Shown one piece after another: positions 9,367-17,965 of a stretch of DNA of 64,000 nucleotides. The position numbers were made by a program, and so were the translations under genes. This DNA is from Stenotrophomonas nitritireducens (GTDB lineage: Bacteria > Pseudomonadota > Gammaproteobacteria > Xanthomonadales > Xanthomonadaceae): contig NZ_CP016756.1 in assembly GCF_001700965.1 (NCBI RefSeq), positions 3,834,501 to 3,898,500 on the forward strand, written 5' to 3'. A model generated the notes under the pieces. It searched no databases. It saw only the letters and a list, made by a program, of their open reading frames with translations, and was not told where the DNA came from. The first letter of the stretch is position 1; each line of letters begins with the position of its first letter.

Positions 9367-9828
9367 TCAGTCCGCCTTGCGGGCATCCGGTTTGAGCCGC
9401 ACGTAGACCTGCTTGCGCACCCGCGCCACCACTTCCCCCTGGGCGTCGAGCACGTCGTTCTGGAACCAGTGCAGATATTTCTCGCCATTGGCAGTGGCCG
9501 CCCGCACCTCGTCCAGGGTGGCGTCATCCAGGCGGAATTCGGTCCACACCACGCCACGGCCGGGCCTGAGGAACTCGATGGTGCCGGCCTTGTCCCAGAC
9601 GAAATAGCGGCTGCCCATGTTCTGCAGCAGGCACAGCATCCAGAACGGATCGGTCATCGCGAACAGGCTGCCGCCAAAATGGGTGCGCACATAGTTCACG
9701 TTCCAGGGCCGCTGGCGCAGCTCGACCCGCACATGGCGGTAGTCCGCGCTGATGTCGGTGACATGGATGCCGGCAAACAGAAATGGCGGCCATAGGTTGA
9801 TGCCGTGGCGGAACAGGCTGGCTTTCAT
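9367..9828 (-). CDS. DUF4442 hotdog-fold protein (putative thioesterase-like)
   Basis: This 153-residue protein fits the DUF4442 family, whose members have the hotdog fold of acyl-CoA thioesterases. Features seen are GIHVTDISADYRHVRVEL, the central HFGGSLFAMTDPFWM that lies on the hotdog helix, and a C-terminal strand VRKQVYVRLKPD. It is cytoplasmic and has no signal peptide. A thioesterase activity is inferred from the fold only. It is flanked by DUF502 downstream and by the diguanylate cyclase upstream, both on the same strand, with 57 bases separating it from the latter. Confidence 0.85.
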   Translation of the reverse strand: MKASLFRHGINLWPPFLFAGIHVTDISADYRHVRVELRQRPWNVNYVRTHFGGSLFAMTDPFWMLCLLQNMGSRYFVWDKAGTIEFLRPGRGVVWTEFRLDDATLDEVRAATANGEKYLHWFQNDVLDAQGEVVARVRKQVYVRLKPDARKAD

Positions 9829-9885
9829 TGTGAAGGCGGATGCGCGGGGGAGCCGGAGTCTAACATCCGCAGGCGTATGGAAAGG

Positions 9886-11529
9886 CTAGTTCGGCCACGG
9901 CGGGGCGATGTGGTAACCGTCGCGGCCAGCCTGTTTGGCCTGGTACAGCGCGCCATCGGCGGCTTCGAAGAGCCGCGCCGGGCCGTCGTCCAGGCCCGGC
10001 AAGACCGTGCACAGGCCGATGGTGACGGTGGTCTTCACCTTGATGTGGTGGGCCTTGTCGACCGGGATGTTGAGCTGGCGGACCTGGCTGAGCAGCGACT
10101 GCACCAGCTGCTCGGCGCCTGCCGGCGGAGTGTCGGGCAGGATCAGTGCGAACTCGTCACCGCCGAAGCGCGCAGCCAGATCACGCGGGCGCCGGGCGAC
10201 TTCCTCGATGGTGCGGCCCAGGTGGCGCAGCAGGCGGTCGCCGACCTGGTGGCCATAGGTGTCGTTGCAGGCCTTGAAGTGGTCCACGTCGATCAGCAGC
10301 AGGGTGAGCGGACGCCCGCTGCGGCGTGCGGCATCGTTCTCGCGGCGCAGGGTTTCCTCGAAGCGCATGCGGTTGGCCAGCCCGGTCAGCGTGTCGCGGT
10401 TGGCCTGCCGGCGCCAGTAGCGCATCTGCCACAGCGTCCACACCAGCAGCATGGTGGCAACACCAATCGTCGCCGCTGCCGGTGCAAACCACAGGTTGGC
10501 GCCGCGCAGCAGGGCCATGCTCAGCAACAACGGTACCGGCAGCGCCAGTGCGCCCAGCAGCCAGCGCCAACGGAAGCGGGAGGTGATGCCCAGTGCGGCA
10601 AGTACCACCAGCAAGGCGCTGATCAGGACCTGGGCACTGCCTGTCAGGGTGCCGATGGCATTGCCGGCCAGCAGCATGGAGGCGACATTGGCCTGGTATT
10701 CGCTCCCGCTCATCCAGGCGTCGCGCGAGGTAGGGGTGAGCAGGCGCGGGGCGATGCCATTGGCGGTCATGCCGACTATCACCAGCCGCCCCTGCAGCAG
10801 CTGGGCCGGAACCCGGCCTTCCAGCACATCCACGTAGGACAGCTGCGGAAAGCTGCCCGGCGGCCCGGCATAACGCAGCCGCACGTAATGGTCGCGATGC
10901 CACTGGTAGGGGCTGTTGGCAAGCGGGGCCGGATCGATCAAGCCGGGCAGGGGTTCGCGCACGCCGGCCAGGGCCGCGCCCAAGGCCAGCCAATGCGGGG
11001 AACCGATGCCGGCCTTCAGGTACAGGCCACGGGCGACGCCGTCGGCATCGACTTCGATATCGGTATGCGCCAACGCGGCGGCGGCCTTGGCAATGGCGGG
11101 CAAGGGCAGCAACTCTTCAGGCACTGCTTCATCGCTGGGCGGGGCTGCCAGCACCGGCAGCACCACCCGTCCATTGCGGCTGATCGCCGCTGCCAGCGCG
11201 TTGTCCTGGCTGGCGTCGTTGCGGTCGGCTTCGGGCAGCATCAGGTCCAGCGCCACGCGTTCAGCGCCGGCCTGGTGCAAGCGGTCGAGCAGGCGCGCAT
11301 GGATGCTGCGCGGCCACGGCCATTGGCCAAGCTGCTGCAGGCTGCGGTCGTCGATGGCGATGATCAGCAGGCGCGGGTCGGGCGGATACTCCCAGTCGCC
11401 GGCCAGCGCGTCATAGCTGGCCACGTCCTGCTGCCAGAACACCCGGCCATGGCTGGCCCAGGCCACCAGCAGGCCGCAGCCCAGCACGAACAGCAGGCGG
11501 TAATACCAGCGCGGCCGCAGGGGTCTCAC
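9886..11529 (-). CDS. CHASE2-domain diguanylate cyclase (GGDEF)
   Basis: This 547-residue inner-membrane sensor should make cyclic di-GMP from GTP. A first hydrophobic segment (about 12-28) leads into a periplasmic CHASE2 domain with the typical DPRLLIIAIDDRSLQQLGQWPW. Three membrane helices follow near residues 290-370, then a GGDEF domain. The active-site GGDEF begins at about residue 456. RPRD sits five residues before it, which is the RxxD inhibitory site for product feedback. The GTG start at 11529 overlaps the TGA of the LysM-FecR gene as GTGA, so translation is coupled. Longer in-frame extensions upstream would overlap that gene and are not used. CHASE2 probably senses a periplasmic signal together with the FecR partner; this is inferred. 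Confidence 0.92.
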   Translation of the reverse strand: MRPLRPRWYYRLLFVLGCGLLVAWASHGRVFWQQDVASYDALAGDWEYPPDPRLLIIAIDDRSLQQLGQWPWPRSIHARLLDRLHQAGAERVALDLMLPEADRNDASQDNALAAAISRNGRVVLPVLAAPPSDEAVPEELLPLPAIAKAAAALAHTDIEVDADGVARGLYLKAGIGSPHWLALGAALAGVREPLPGLIDPAPLANSPYQWHRDHYVRLRYAGPPGSFPQLSYVDVLEGRVPAQLLQGRLVIVGMTANGIAPRLLTPTSRDAWMSGSEYQANVASMLLAGNAIGTLTGSAQVLISALLVVLAALGITSRFRWRWLLGALALPVPLLLSMALLRGANLWFAPAAATIGVATMLLVWTLWQMRYWRRQANRDTLTGLANRMRFEETLRRENDAARRSGRPLTLLLIDVDHFKACNDTYGHQVGDRLLRHLGRTIEEVARRPRDLAARFGGDEFALILPDTPPAGAEQLVQSLLSQVRQLNIPVDKAHHIKVKTTVTIGLCTVLPGLDDGPARLFEAADGALYQAKQAGRDGYHIAPPWPN

Positions 11530-13172
11530 AGGGCAAGCAACAACAAGGCACCAGCGCCGACGCCGTAACAAAGCCGACAGGACAGCTGGATCTGTTGCGG
11601 GGCCGAGAACATCCCGGCATAGCCATCGTCGGCGATGCTCTTCACCCGTACATGCAGGGTGCCGCCGCGCCACGGCCGCTTGAACGAGACCTCGGGGACA
11701 TCCAGCTCGCGGTCCAACAGCAGATGTGAAAATTCCCCATCGCGGGCGATCTGCACGCGGTAGTGCCGGGCGGCGCTGTCGGCGGGCCAGCGCAAGGTCA
11801 GCAGACCTTTGTGGTCCTTGTCCGACTGCAATGGCGTTGCCACCGGCGTGTCGCTGAGCTGCAGTGGCAAGGCCTGGCCGTAGCGGCCGGGCGCGCCCTG
11901 TGCATCCAGCGAGGCCACGCGCCAGAAATAATCACCCGCCGCCAGCGGGCGGGTGATGCGCAACTGCTGGCCGCGGCTGGTCTGCTCGACCAGCGGCTGC
12001 ACGAAGTTGGGATTGTCGGCCACCTGCAGCACGCTGCCGGTGGCCCCGGCAACCTTGGCCCACTCGAAGCGTGGTTGCAGCTGGTGCAGGGTCTGTCCGT
12101 GCGTTGGTGCCAGCGTCAGCGGCGCGGGCAGGCCTTCGGGAACCGAAAAATCGCGCGCGGCGTCCAGACCCTCGACGCCATCGGCATCGACGGCGCGCAC
12201 CAGCAGCCGCAGCTGGCCGGGCGGCAGGGTGTCGATCTGGATCTGCGGCGTGCTGACCTCACGGGCAAACAACTGCACGTCCGGCGCTGCCGCAAGCACG
12301 ACTTCCACCCGGTAACGGATGGCGGCTGTGAGCGGCTGCCATGTGGCCAGCAAAGGCAGCGGCTGCAGGCGCAGCTGTGAATCCAGCAGTGCCGGTGCCG
12401 GCAGCAGTGGCTGCGGTGTGGTCGGCGCAGCGTCCGCTGTGCGCACCAGGGTGGCATGGCCGGCGTCGATCACCCGCCTGCCGCGTTGATTGCCGACCTG
12501 CACATGACCTTCAACGACTTCGGTGCTTGCCGGGCTGTCCTGGTCGCCAGCGTTCACCCGGAACAAGGTGCCACGCACGCTGCTGGTCGCGGTGGGGGCG
12601 GTGATGATGTAGCGCGATGCAGGCCCGCGTGCAGGTGTCACCTGGCTGCTGCTGCGCCCGCGCTGCAGGCGGACGCGGGTATCGACCATGCCGGTAGCGC
12701 CGTAGCTGCTCAGCTGATCCAGCTGCAGCTGCGAGTTCTCGCGCAGTTGCAGGCGCGAGTCATCGGCAAAGCCGAGCGTGACGCTGGCGTCGTCGCCGGT
12801 CTGCACCTGGCTGCCGATCGTCAGCAGCATGTCCGCCTGCAATGGGCGGGTGCCATGGATCGGGTCGCTTACCTGCACATGGCCACGCAGCGCCAGCACC
12901 CGTGCCGGGGCGGGTTGCACGCGCAGCCAGGGGACAGGGAAGCGCAGGGTCTGGCCGGGTGCAAGCCGATAGGGGTCGCCTATCCGGTTGTGTGCCTGCA
13001 GCTGCTGCCACTGCACGTCGGCCTTGAGGTAGCGTGCGCCCAGGTCCCACAGGGTGTCGCCGGGGCGTGCGCGGTACGTCCAGTCCTGGGCGCTGGCGAT
13101 GCCAGCCCAGCAGAGCAGCAAGCCGGCCACCAGCAGCTGCAACAACGTGGGGCGAACAGCAGTATTTCTCAC
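11526..13172 (-). CDS. LysM and FecR domain periplasmic protein
   Basis: This 548-residue exported protein has a signal peptide ending near ASAQ (residues 26-29). A LysM domain follows (about 31-78, containing YRARPGDTLWDLGARYL) and should bind peptidoglycan. Next comes a FecR-like domain (about 92-200) with TGDDASVTLGFADDSRLQLR and TATSSVRGTLFRV. The C-terminal half looks like repeated beta-sandwich modules, for example RFEWAKVAGATGSVLQVAD. Its stop overlaps the start of the CHASE2 cyclase by 4 bases. This pairing suggests that it senses the cell wall and passes the signal to cyclic di-GMP synthesis; that link is inferred from gene order. Confidence 0.9.
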   Translation of the reverse strand: MRNTAVRPTLLQLLVAGLLLCWAGIASAQDWTYRARPGDTLWDLGARYLKADVQWQQLQAHNRIGDPYRLAPGQTLRFPVPWLRVQPAPARVLALRGHVQVSDPIHGTRPLQADMLLTIGSQVQTGDDASVTLGFADDSRLQLRENSQLQLDQLSSYGATGMVDTRVRLQRGRSSSQVTPARGPASRYIITAPTATSSVRGTLFRVNAGDQDSPASTEVVEGHVQVGNQRGRRVIDAGHATLVRTADAAPTTPQPLLPAPALLDSQLRLQPLPLLATWQPLTAAIRYRVEVVLAAAPDVQLFAREVSTPQIQIDTLPPGQLRLLVRAVDADGVEGLDAARDFSVPEGLPAPLTLAPTHGQTLHQLQPRFEWAKVAGATGSVLQVADNPNFVQPLVEQTSRGQQLRITRPLAAGDYFWRVASLDAQGAPGRYGQALPLQLSDTPVATPLQSDKDHKGLLTLRWPADSAARHYRVQIARDGEFSHLLLDRELDVPEVSFKRPWRGGTLHVRVKSIADDGYAGMFSAPQQIQLSCRLCYGVGAGALLLLAL

Positions 13173-13253
13173 GGCGACGTTGGTTCCGAAAGCGCGTGTC
13201 CGTTACGCTGGCATCGTGCAGGCTGCAGACTCATGCGTGTCCGATCCGGGTAA

Positions 13254-13271
13254 CCGTGGCGAGCGCCACGG
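13254..13271. promoter_or_regulatory. Perfect palindrome in the leader between two minus-strand genes
   Basis: CCGTGGCGAGCGCCACGG can fold into a 7-bp stem with a 4-base loop. It lies between the end of the thioredoxin-TPR gene and the start of the LysM-FecR gene. No T-run follows on the minus strand, so a terminator is unlikely; an operator or leader hairpin is possible. Confidence 0.35.
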
Positions 13272-13341
13272 CGGGATCATCCTTGTATGAGTCGTCCATT
13301 TCCGTGCGATTGACACACAAATTGAGCTGTCTGGTGTCAAG

Positions 13342-14202
13342 TCAGAACAGCAGCGAGGACATCTTGCGGCGGTAACGACCCACCAGGTCTTCGTCCTCGA
13401 TCACCCGGAACGCGTCTATCAATGATTTCTTCGGCAGGTTGTCGCGGAAGCTGCGGTCGATACGCAGCATTTCGATGAACTGTTCCAGCGCGGCCTCGTC
13501 TTCGCCCGCCAACAGGTGCTGGATGCCCACCAGATGGCGTGCTTCCAGATCATTGCCGTCGGCCTGTACGCGTGCGGCCAGGACGTCGGCGGCTGGTGCA
13601 TCCTGCAAGGCGGCGGCGAAATCCAGGCGCGCGCGGGCACGGATGGCGCGGTCGTCGGTGGCGAGGTTGGCCGGCAGGCCGTCAAGCAGCGGCCCGGCTT
13701 CGCCGGTGGCGCCGATCTTGAGCAGCGCCAGGGCAAGGTCGAGCTTGAGTTCGGCCTTGTCCGGCTCGGCGCTGATCGCCTCACGCAGGGCGGCAACTTC
13801 GGCCTGCGGATCCAACGGCAGGGCCTGGACTTCTTCTTCGACGGCCGCAGCCTCGGCAGGTACCACGCCGTGCTGGGTGAGGAATTCGCGCAGCTGGCCC
13901 TCGGGCATCGCGCCGGGGAAGCCATCAACGATCTGCCCGTCCTTGATCAGAAAGACGGTGGGCACCGAGCGGATCTGGAAGGCGGCAGCAATCTGCTGTT
14001 CCTTGTCCACATCGACCTTGGCCAGCTTGAAGGCACCGTTGTATTCGCCGGCAAGCTTTTCCAGGATCGGCCCCAGGCTCTTGCAAGGCCCGCACCAGGT
14101 GGCCCAGAAATCGACCAGCACGGGGGTCTGCGAGGATTTCTGCAGGACCTCGGCTTCGAAGGTTTCGGTGGTGGCCTCGAAAACGTGGGGAAGATCGCTC
14201 AT
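13342..14202 (-). CDS. cnoX: Thioredoxin-TPR protein, CnoX/YbbN family
   Basis: This 286-residue cytoplasmic protein has an N-terminal thioredoxin domain (about 1-110) and a C-terminal tetratricopeptide-like helical region (about 130-286). The active site is WCGPCK with Cys 37 and Cys 40. E. coli YbbN/CnoX lacks this full CxxC, so the present protein should be redox-active, like other CGPC-bearing members of the family. In E. coli the protein is a holdase that passes clients to GroEL/ES. It is monocistronic by spacing: 169 bases separate it from the FecR gene downstream and 354 bases from the next gene upstream. Confidence 0.9.
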   Translation of the reverse strand: MSDLPHVFEATTETFEAEVLQKSSQTPVLVDFWATWCGPCKSLGPILEKLAGEYNGAFKLAKVDVDKEQQIAAAFQIRSVPTVFLIKDGQIVDGFPGAMPEGQLREFLTQHGVVPAEAAAVEEEVQALPLDPQAEVAALREAISAEPDKAELKLDLALALLKIGATGEAGPLLDGLPANLATDDRAIRARARLDFAAALQDAPAADVLAARVQADGNDLEARHLVGIQHLLAGEDEAALEQFIEMLRIDRSFRDNLPKKSLIDAFRVIEDEDLVGRYRRKMSSLLF

Positions 14203-14330
14203 GGCTGACTACATTACTGGCAGGAAGTCCCTTTATGGCGACGTTGGGGCCGATTCTCAACCGCCAGAGGTACTGCATGGGTGTTTTGGGGGTGAGGTTT
14301 GCCGGGAGAGGTCGGCGCTACCGCTTCTGC

Positions 14331-14485
14331 TCCCTCCCTTTGGCCGGAGGCCAAGGGGAGGGTTGGGGAGGGGTAGGTTTTGCGCTTGCTGATGGGGTTT
14401 GGGCTTCGCGGCTTATGCCGCTCTACGTTGTTGCCAGGCGGGGAGATTGCTGGGAAGGCCTCTGCCGAGCATGGCTCGGCACTAC
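14331..14485. repeat. Intergenic palindromic repeats (CCCTCCCTTT type, partial REP, SMAG-like)
   Basis: The 354-base gap between the thioredoxin and DUF2968 genes holds three repeat pieces. TCCCTCCCTTTGGCCGGAGG plus its complement lies at 14331-14376. A worn GGCTTCGCGGCTTATGCCGC piece lies at about 14400-14422. GCCGAGCATGGCTCGGCACTAC lies at 14464-14485. The same families recur near 4.5, 5.0, 56.4 and 59.2 kb. I see no gene here. Confidence 0.75.
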
Positions 14486-14487
14486 AA

Positions 14488-14522
14488 TGAAAAACGCCGC
14501 TTCTTTGGAGAGAAGCGGCGTT
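14488..14522 (-). terminator. Rho-independent terminator of the DUF2968 gene
   Basis: On the minus strand, AACGCCGCTTCT and its complement AGAAGCGGCGTT form a stem with a short loop, followed directly by TTTTTC. It lies about 35 bases after the stop of the DUF2968 gene. Confidence 0.85.
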
Positions 14523-14556
14523 CGGGTGGCTGCAGCGCTGGCCCATTGCCTGCGGC

Positions 14557-15288
14557 TCAGGGGTGACTGGCCGGTTCCTGTGCCGGTGCCAGCGGGATCG
14601 GGGTGGTGGCCGGGGCCACGCTGGGGGCGGCGGGCAGGCTCAGTTCGGGGTTGACCTGCTGCGCCTGCAACGCCTTGATCTGCTGGTTCAGGGCTTCCAG
14701 CTGCGAGTTGGTTGCACGCAGATCCGTGCTCAGGGCCACCGCCTGCTGCTTGCGTTCCTGCAGGGCATTGCTGACCTGCAGAGACTGCTGGCGCTGCTGT
14801 TCCACTTCCTGCTGCAGGCCGCGCAGCCGGCGCTCGTTCATGGCAACCAGCTTTTCGCTGTAGGCCTTGCCGGCCTGCAGGCGCACGGTGTCCAGGTAGA
14901 CCTGGGCCAGCTGCTTGGTCTGGTCGGCAAAGGTGAGGTAGAGGCTCTCGGCGTTGTCCACCGACTCGGTGCGGATCACCCGCCAGAACTCCTTCTCGTG
15001 GAACAGCGCGACGTAGTAGTTCAGGGAATCGGCATGGAACAGCAGGCTGGCACCGTAGTTGCCGTTGTAGGTGGTGCGCAGCTCGGTGAGCGCGTTGTTG
15101 CCCATCAGCCGTTGCAGCTCGGCCACGGTATTGCCCACCGCGCTGTCTTCACTGTTGGCGGGAGCGGCTGGCACCTCGGCTTCACCGCGCTGCCAGCGCC
15201 CAGCCATTGCAGCAGGGGCTGCAAGCAGGCCGACAACAAGCAACAGCGCGCAGCCAAGCCGGCTCGGAAGCATCTCGATCCTTCTCAT
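14557..15288 (-). CDS. DUF2968 family exported protein with coiled coil
   Basis: This protein of about 243 residues has a signal peptide ending near AAMAGRW. A conserved domain follows with VAELQRLMGNNALTELRTTY, YYVALFHEKEFWRVIRT and ADQTKQLAQVYLDT, which I recognise as DUF2968. Residues about 150-215 are Gln-rich heptad sequence that should form a coiled coil, and the tail is Pro/Ala-rich. ATG 15288 has GAGG four bases before it. ATG 15273 (AAGGA five bases before) is an equally good start and still leaves a signal peptide. It follows tadG by 134 bases on the same strand, so it may be read through from the pilus operon, but it has no known role there. Confidence 0.82.
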   Translation of the reverse strand: MRRIEMLPSRLGCALLLVVGLLAAPAAMAGRWQRGEAEVPAAPANSEDSAVGNTVAELQRLMGNNALTELRTTYNGNYGASLLFHADSLNYYVALFHEKEFWRVIRTESVDNAESLYLTFADQTKQLAQVYLDTVRLQAGKAYSEKLVAMNERRLRGLQQEVEQQRQQSLQVSNALQERKQQAVALSTDLRATNSQLEALNQQIKALQAQQVNPELSLPAAPSVAPATTPIPLAPAQEPASHP

Positions 15289-15422
15289 AAGTCCTCGTAA
15301 TTCCCCCGAACTGCGATGGTCGTCGCATTTAATGAATGCGCCGGTTTCGGACCCGAGCATAGCACGCGATTTGGCGCCGAAAAGGCCGGTGCCGTGGGCG
15401 TTTGCCCTGTTTGGGAGAGCGC

Positions 15423-17570
15423 TCATTCGACCAGCTGGCTGCGGCCGCATTGGATCGACTGCATATGCACATCGGTACGGCCCAACTGCAGCCCCAGAAC
15501 CTCGGACAGCAGTTCCGACAACAACTTGCCGACGCCGTTGAGCAGCGGCCGCAGCAGGTTGTCCACCACCGGCTTGAGCAGCAGGCACAGTACGCTGCTG
15601 CAGGTGCCGCTGCCGGTCACCGGGTTGTAGCTGCCGTTGCCACTGAGCCCGCCGGGTTTGGTCTGCAGGTATTTGGCCAGCGAATTGCTGACGCAGTCAT
15701 TGAAGCCCAGCCCGGCGATCAGGCCTTGGCACGAGGTCAGCCCGAGCACGTCGAGCAGGCCGCCGATCAGGTTGGGTTTGCTGAGTGTGGTTTCGTAGAG
15801 GAAGCCCTGCCAGACCTCGCCCTGCACCTTTTTCGGCGTGCAGCCCAGCACCCAGCTTTCGCAGGTGGGGATTTCGGTGATCCAGCTACCCAGCGCCGGC
15901 AGATTGGCGGCGGTGTTGCCATTCTGCAGGGCCTGCACCACGGCGGCGGGCTGGTAGATGCCGTTCTTCTGGGTGGCTTCCAGGTACTGCACGGCCAAGT
16001 CCTTGGCGGCGGTGCTGCTGTTGCCCTGTGGGGTGAACAGCGATTGCACCGTGCCGAGCAGGACATCCACCAGGTCTGAGACCAGCTTGCCCACTTTCAG
16101 GTCGTTGGGCTTGACGGTGCCGGTCTGCCCTTCGCTCAGCACCAACTGGTCGCGTTGTGACAGCGCCTCCAGGACGATCTTCTTGTTGAGCACGTCGCGG
16201 CCCAGCAGGCTGACCAGCGATTCATTGCCGAGCCCGGTGCGGCACAGCTCGCGGGTCGAATCCCATGGCGTGGTGGCCTTGCCGATGCAGACGTTGGCGA
16301 TGGCGCTGGTGACATCGACGGTGGCCGTCGCTGGCTGGCGGGAGCAGTCGATCGCGGTGAGCTGGCCGTAGCCGTCGATCACGTCGATATAGGTGGGCAG
16401 CTTGATGCGCGTGCCCAGCCAGTTCAACACCGCGCCGAGTGCGGGAATGCGTTGCGAGTCGATATCCAGGAACAGTCGCACCTGGCTGTTGTAGGCGGTG
16501 CTGCCGACCGGACCGATCGCGATGGAAGCCGGTTCGACAATGCTGGCCTTGGCCTTGAGCAGGCCCAGCAGATCGAGCTGCGGCACTTCCACGGCATGCC
16601 GGGCATTGGCGATGGAAATGCTGGTGCCGAGCAGGTCGAGTGCGTTCAGATCCACATCCAACGCGCCACTGGCCGCTTCGCTGCCGCCGGCCACCTTGGC
16701 GAACAGACCGCTGCTGCCGCCATTGGAACCCAGTTGCACGAGCACATCGCTGATGCCTGCACCCAGCAGTTTCTGCTGCAGCAGGCGCAGATCAACGCCT
16801 GCGACGCCCTGCTGGGTGGCCAGCGAGGCCATCACCTCCAGCAGCTTGCCCACCGACACCTGCTTGGCGGCCAGCAGGTTGTTCAAGTCGCCGACGTTGA
16901 TGTCGGTGGCGACCGGGATGCCCAGCGCCTGCAGCAGCCCGCGGGGGGTGATCTTGACGTTGCCCAGGCCTTGGTAGCTGGCGATCTGGGTCTGGGTCAG
17001 GTCCACCCCGACCAGCCGCAGGATTCCCTGCAGGGGCGCACTGCTGTTGGTGTTGAGCAGGCGCGAGCCCACGCTGAAGGCGGCCTGTGGTGGCATGCGC
17101 CGGGCTACGGCGGTTGCGCGGATGCGCGGCAACGACATCAGCTGGCCCAGCATCGGCACTGATTGCCGCGAAGCGGTGACCTGCACCGCGTTCAAGGGCC
17201 GGCTGCTGGCAACGCCGACAAAGCGCGCACCCGGCGTCAGCTCGGCACCCCAGTAGCCGCAGCTGATCGCCAGTTGGCCGGCAAACCGGTTGTCGACCAG
17301 GGCATTGCTGCGCGCGGCCAGGTTGTCCTTGTAATCGGTAGTGCACTGCTCCAGCCGCTGTGCGCCCGCCAGTGCGGCGAGGTCGGCGGTCTTCTGCACA
17401 TCGCGCTTGCTCCAGTACAGATAGCCCACCTCGACCAGCCCGAGTATCACTACCAGCCCGAGCAGCAACAGCAGCATCGGCAGACCCGCGCCGCCACGTT
17501 GACGCGCGCTGTACGGGAGATCGCGGAGCGCGCGTGACAGGGAGAGTGAGGACGGGCGCGGGCTGTGCAT
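15423..17570 (-). CDS. tadG: TadG-like pilus assembly protein
   Basis: This 715-residue membrane-anchored protein is the last gene of the Tad/Flp operon. The N-terminus has one transmembrane helix (LPMLLLLLGLVVILGLVEVG, about 30-49) followed by YLYWSKRDVQKTADLAALAGAQ. That is the standard start of TadG/TadE-type proteins (the Tad_N region). The remainder is a long periplasmic domain, rich in Leu, Gly and Ser, with several Cys in the C-terminal part. I see no clear von Willebrand A metal site. It follows the DUF3613 gene by 8 bases. A role in pilus assembly or anchoring is inferred from position and the N-terminus. Confidence 0.85.
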   Translation of the reverse strand: MHSPRPSSLSLSRALRDLPYSARQRGGAGLPMLLLLLGLVVILGLVEVGYLYWSKRDVQKTADLAALAGAQRLEQCTTDYKDNLAARSNALVDNRFAGQLAISCGYWGAELTPGARFVGVASSRPLNAVQVTASRQSVPMLGQLMSLPRIRATAVARRMPPQAAFSVGSRLLNTNSSAPLQGILRLVGVDLTQTQIASYQGLGNVKITPRGLLQALGIPVATDINVGDLNNLLAAKQVSVGKLLEVMASLATQQGVAGVDLRLLQQKLLGAGISDVLVQLGSNGGSSGLFAKVAGGSEAASGALDVDLNALDLLGTSISIANARHAVEVPQLDLLGLLKAKASIVEPASIAIGPVGSTAYNSQVRLFLDIDSQRIPALGAVLNWLGTRIKLPTYIDVIDGYGQLTAIDCSRQPATATVDVTSAIANVCIGKATTPWDSTRELCRTGLGNESLVSLLGRDVLNKKIVLEALSQRDQLVLSEGQTGTVKPNDLKVGKLVSDLVDVLLGTVQSLFTPQGNSSTAAKDLAVQYLEATQKNGIYQPAAVVQALQNGNTAANLPALGSWITEIPTCESWVLGCTPKKVQGEVWQGFLYETTLSKPNLIGGLLDVLGLTSCQGLIAGLGFNDCVSNSLAKYLQTKPGGLSGNGSYNPVTGSGTCSSVLCLLLKPVVDNLLRPLLNGVGKLLSELLSEVLGLQLGRTDVHMQSIQCGRSQLVE

Positions 17571-17578
17571 GGTGGGCC

Positions 17579-17965
17579 TCAGCGGCTGCCGCCGCCTTGC
17601 TTGGAATTGGGGAGCGCGGCTTCGAAATACTCGGGAATGGGGTGGTCGAAACTGTTGAGGTAGCGCTGGTAGCTGCGGCTGGCGGCTTCGCCAAGCATCG
17701 GCAGCGCATTGCCGGCATGGCTGCCATCGGCCTGCATGCGCAGCAGGGCGCGGGTGGTGTCGCCGATCTGCGAACGTGGCAGGTCGGCAACGGTGCTGCT
17801 TGCAGCCGTGGCAGGCGCAGCGCTGGCGTTGTTGTCGCTGGCAGTTGCGTTGGGCGCAGCGCCGTCGGACATGCGTTCGATCAGCGGCGCGTGCTGTGCC
17901 GCGGCAGGCGCCGTGCTGAATGCTGCGATCAGCACGGCGGCGGCAAGGGATGTTGCTCGGGTCAT
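17579..17965 (-). CDS. DUF3613 family exported protein within the pilus operon
   Basis: This is a 128-residue secreted protein with a signal peptide (MTRATSLAAAVLIAAFSTAP, cleavage near AAAQ). A low-complexity Ala/Ser/Asn stretch follows, then a short conserved part with IGDTTRALLRMQADGSHAG and SRSYQRYLNSFDHPIPEYF, which matches DUF3613. Its ATG overlaps the TGA of tadD as ATGA, so it is translated together with the pilus genes. No function is known. Its fixed place between tadD and tadG suggests a small periplasmic pilus accessory. A longer in-frame version would overlap tadD by more than 250 bases and is rejected. Confidence 0.85.
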   Translation of the reverse strand: MTRATSLAAAVLIAAFSTAPAAAQHAPLIERMSDGAAPNATASDNNASAAPATAASSTVADLPRSQIGDTTRALLRMQADGSHAGNALPMLGEAASRSYQRYLNSFDHPIPEYFEAALPNSKQGGGSR

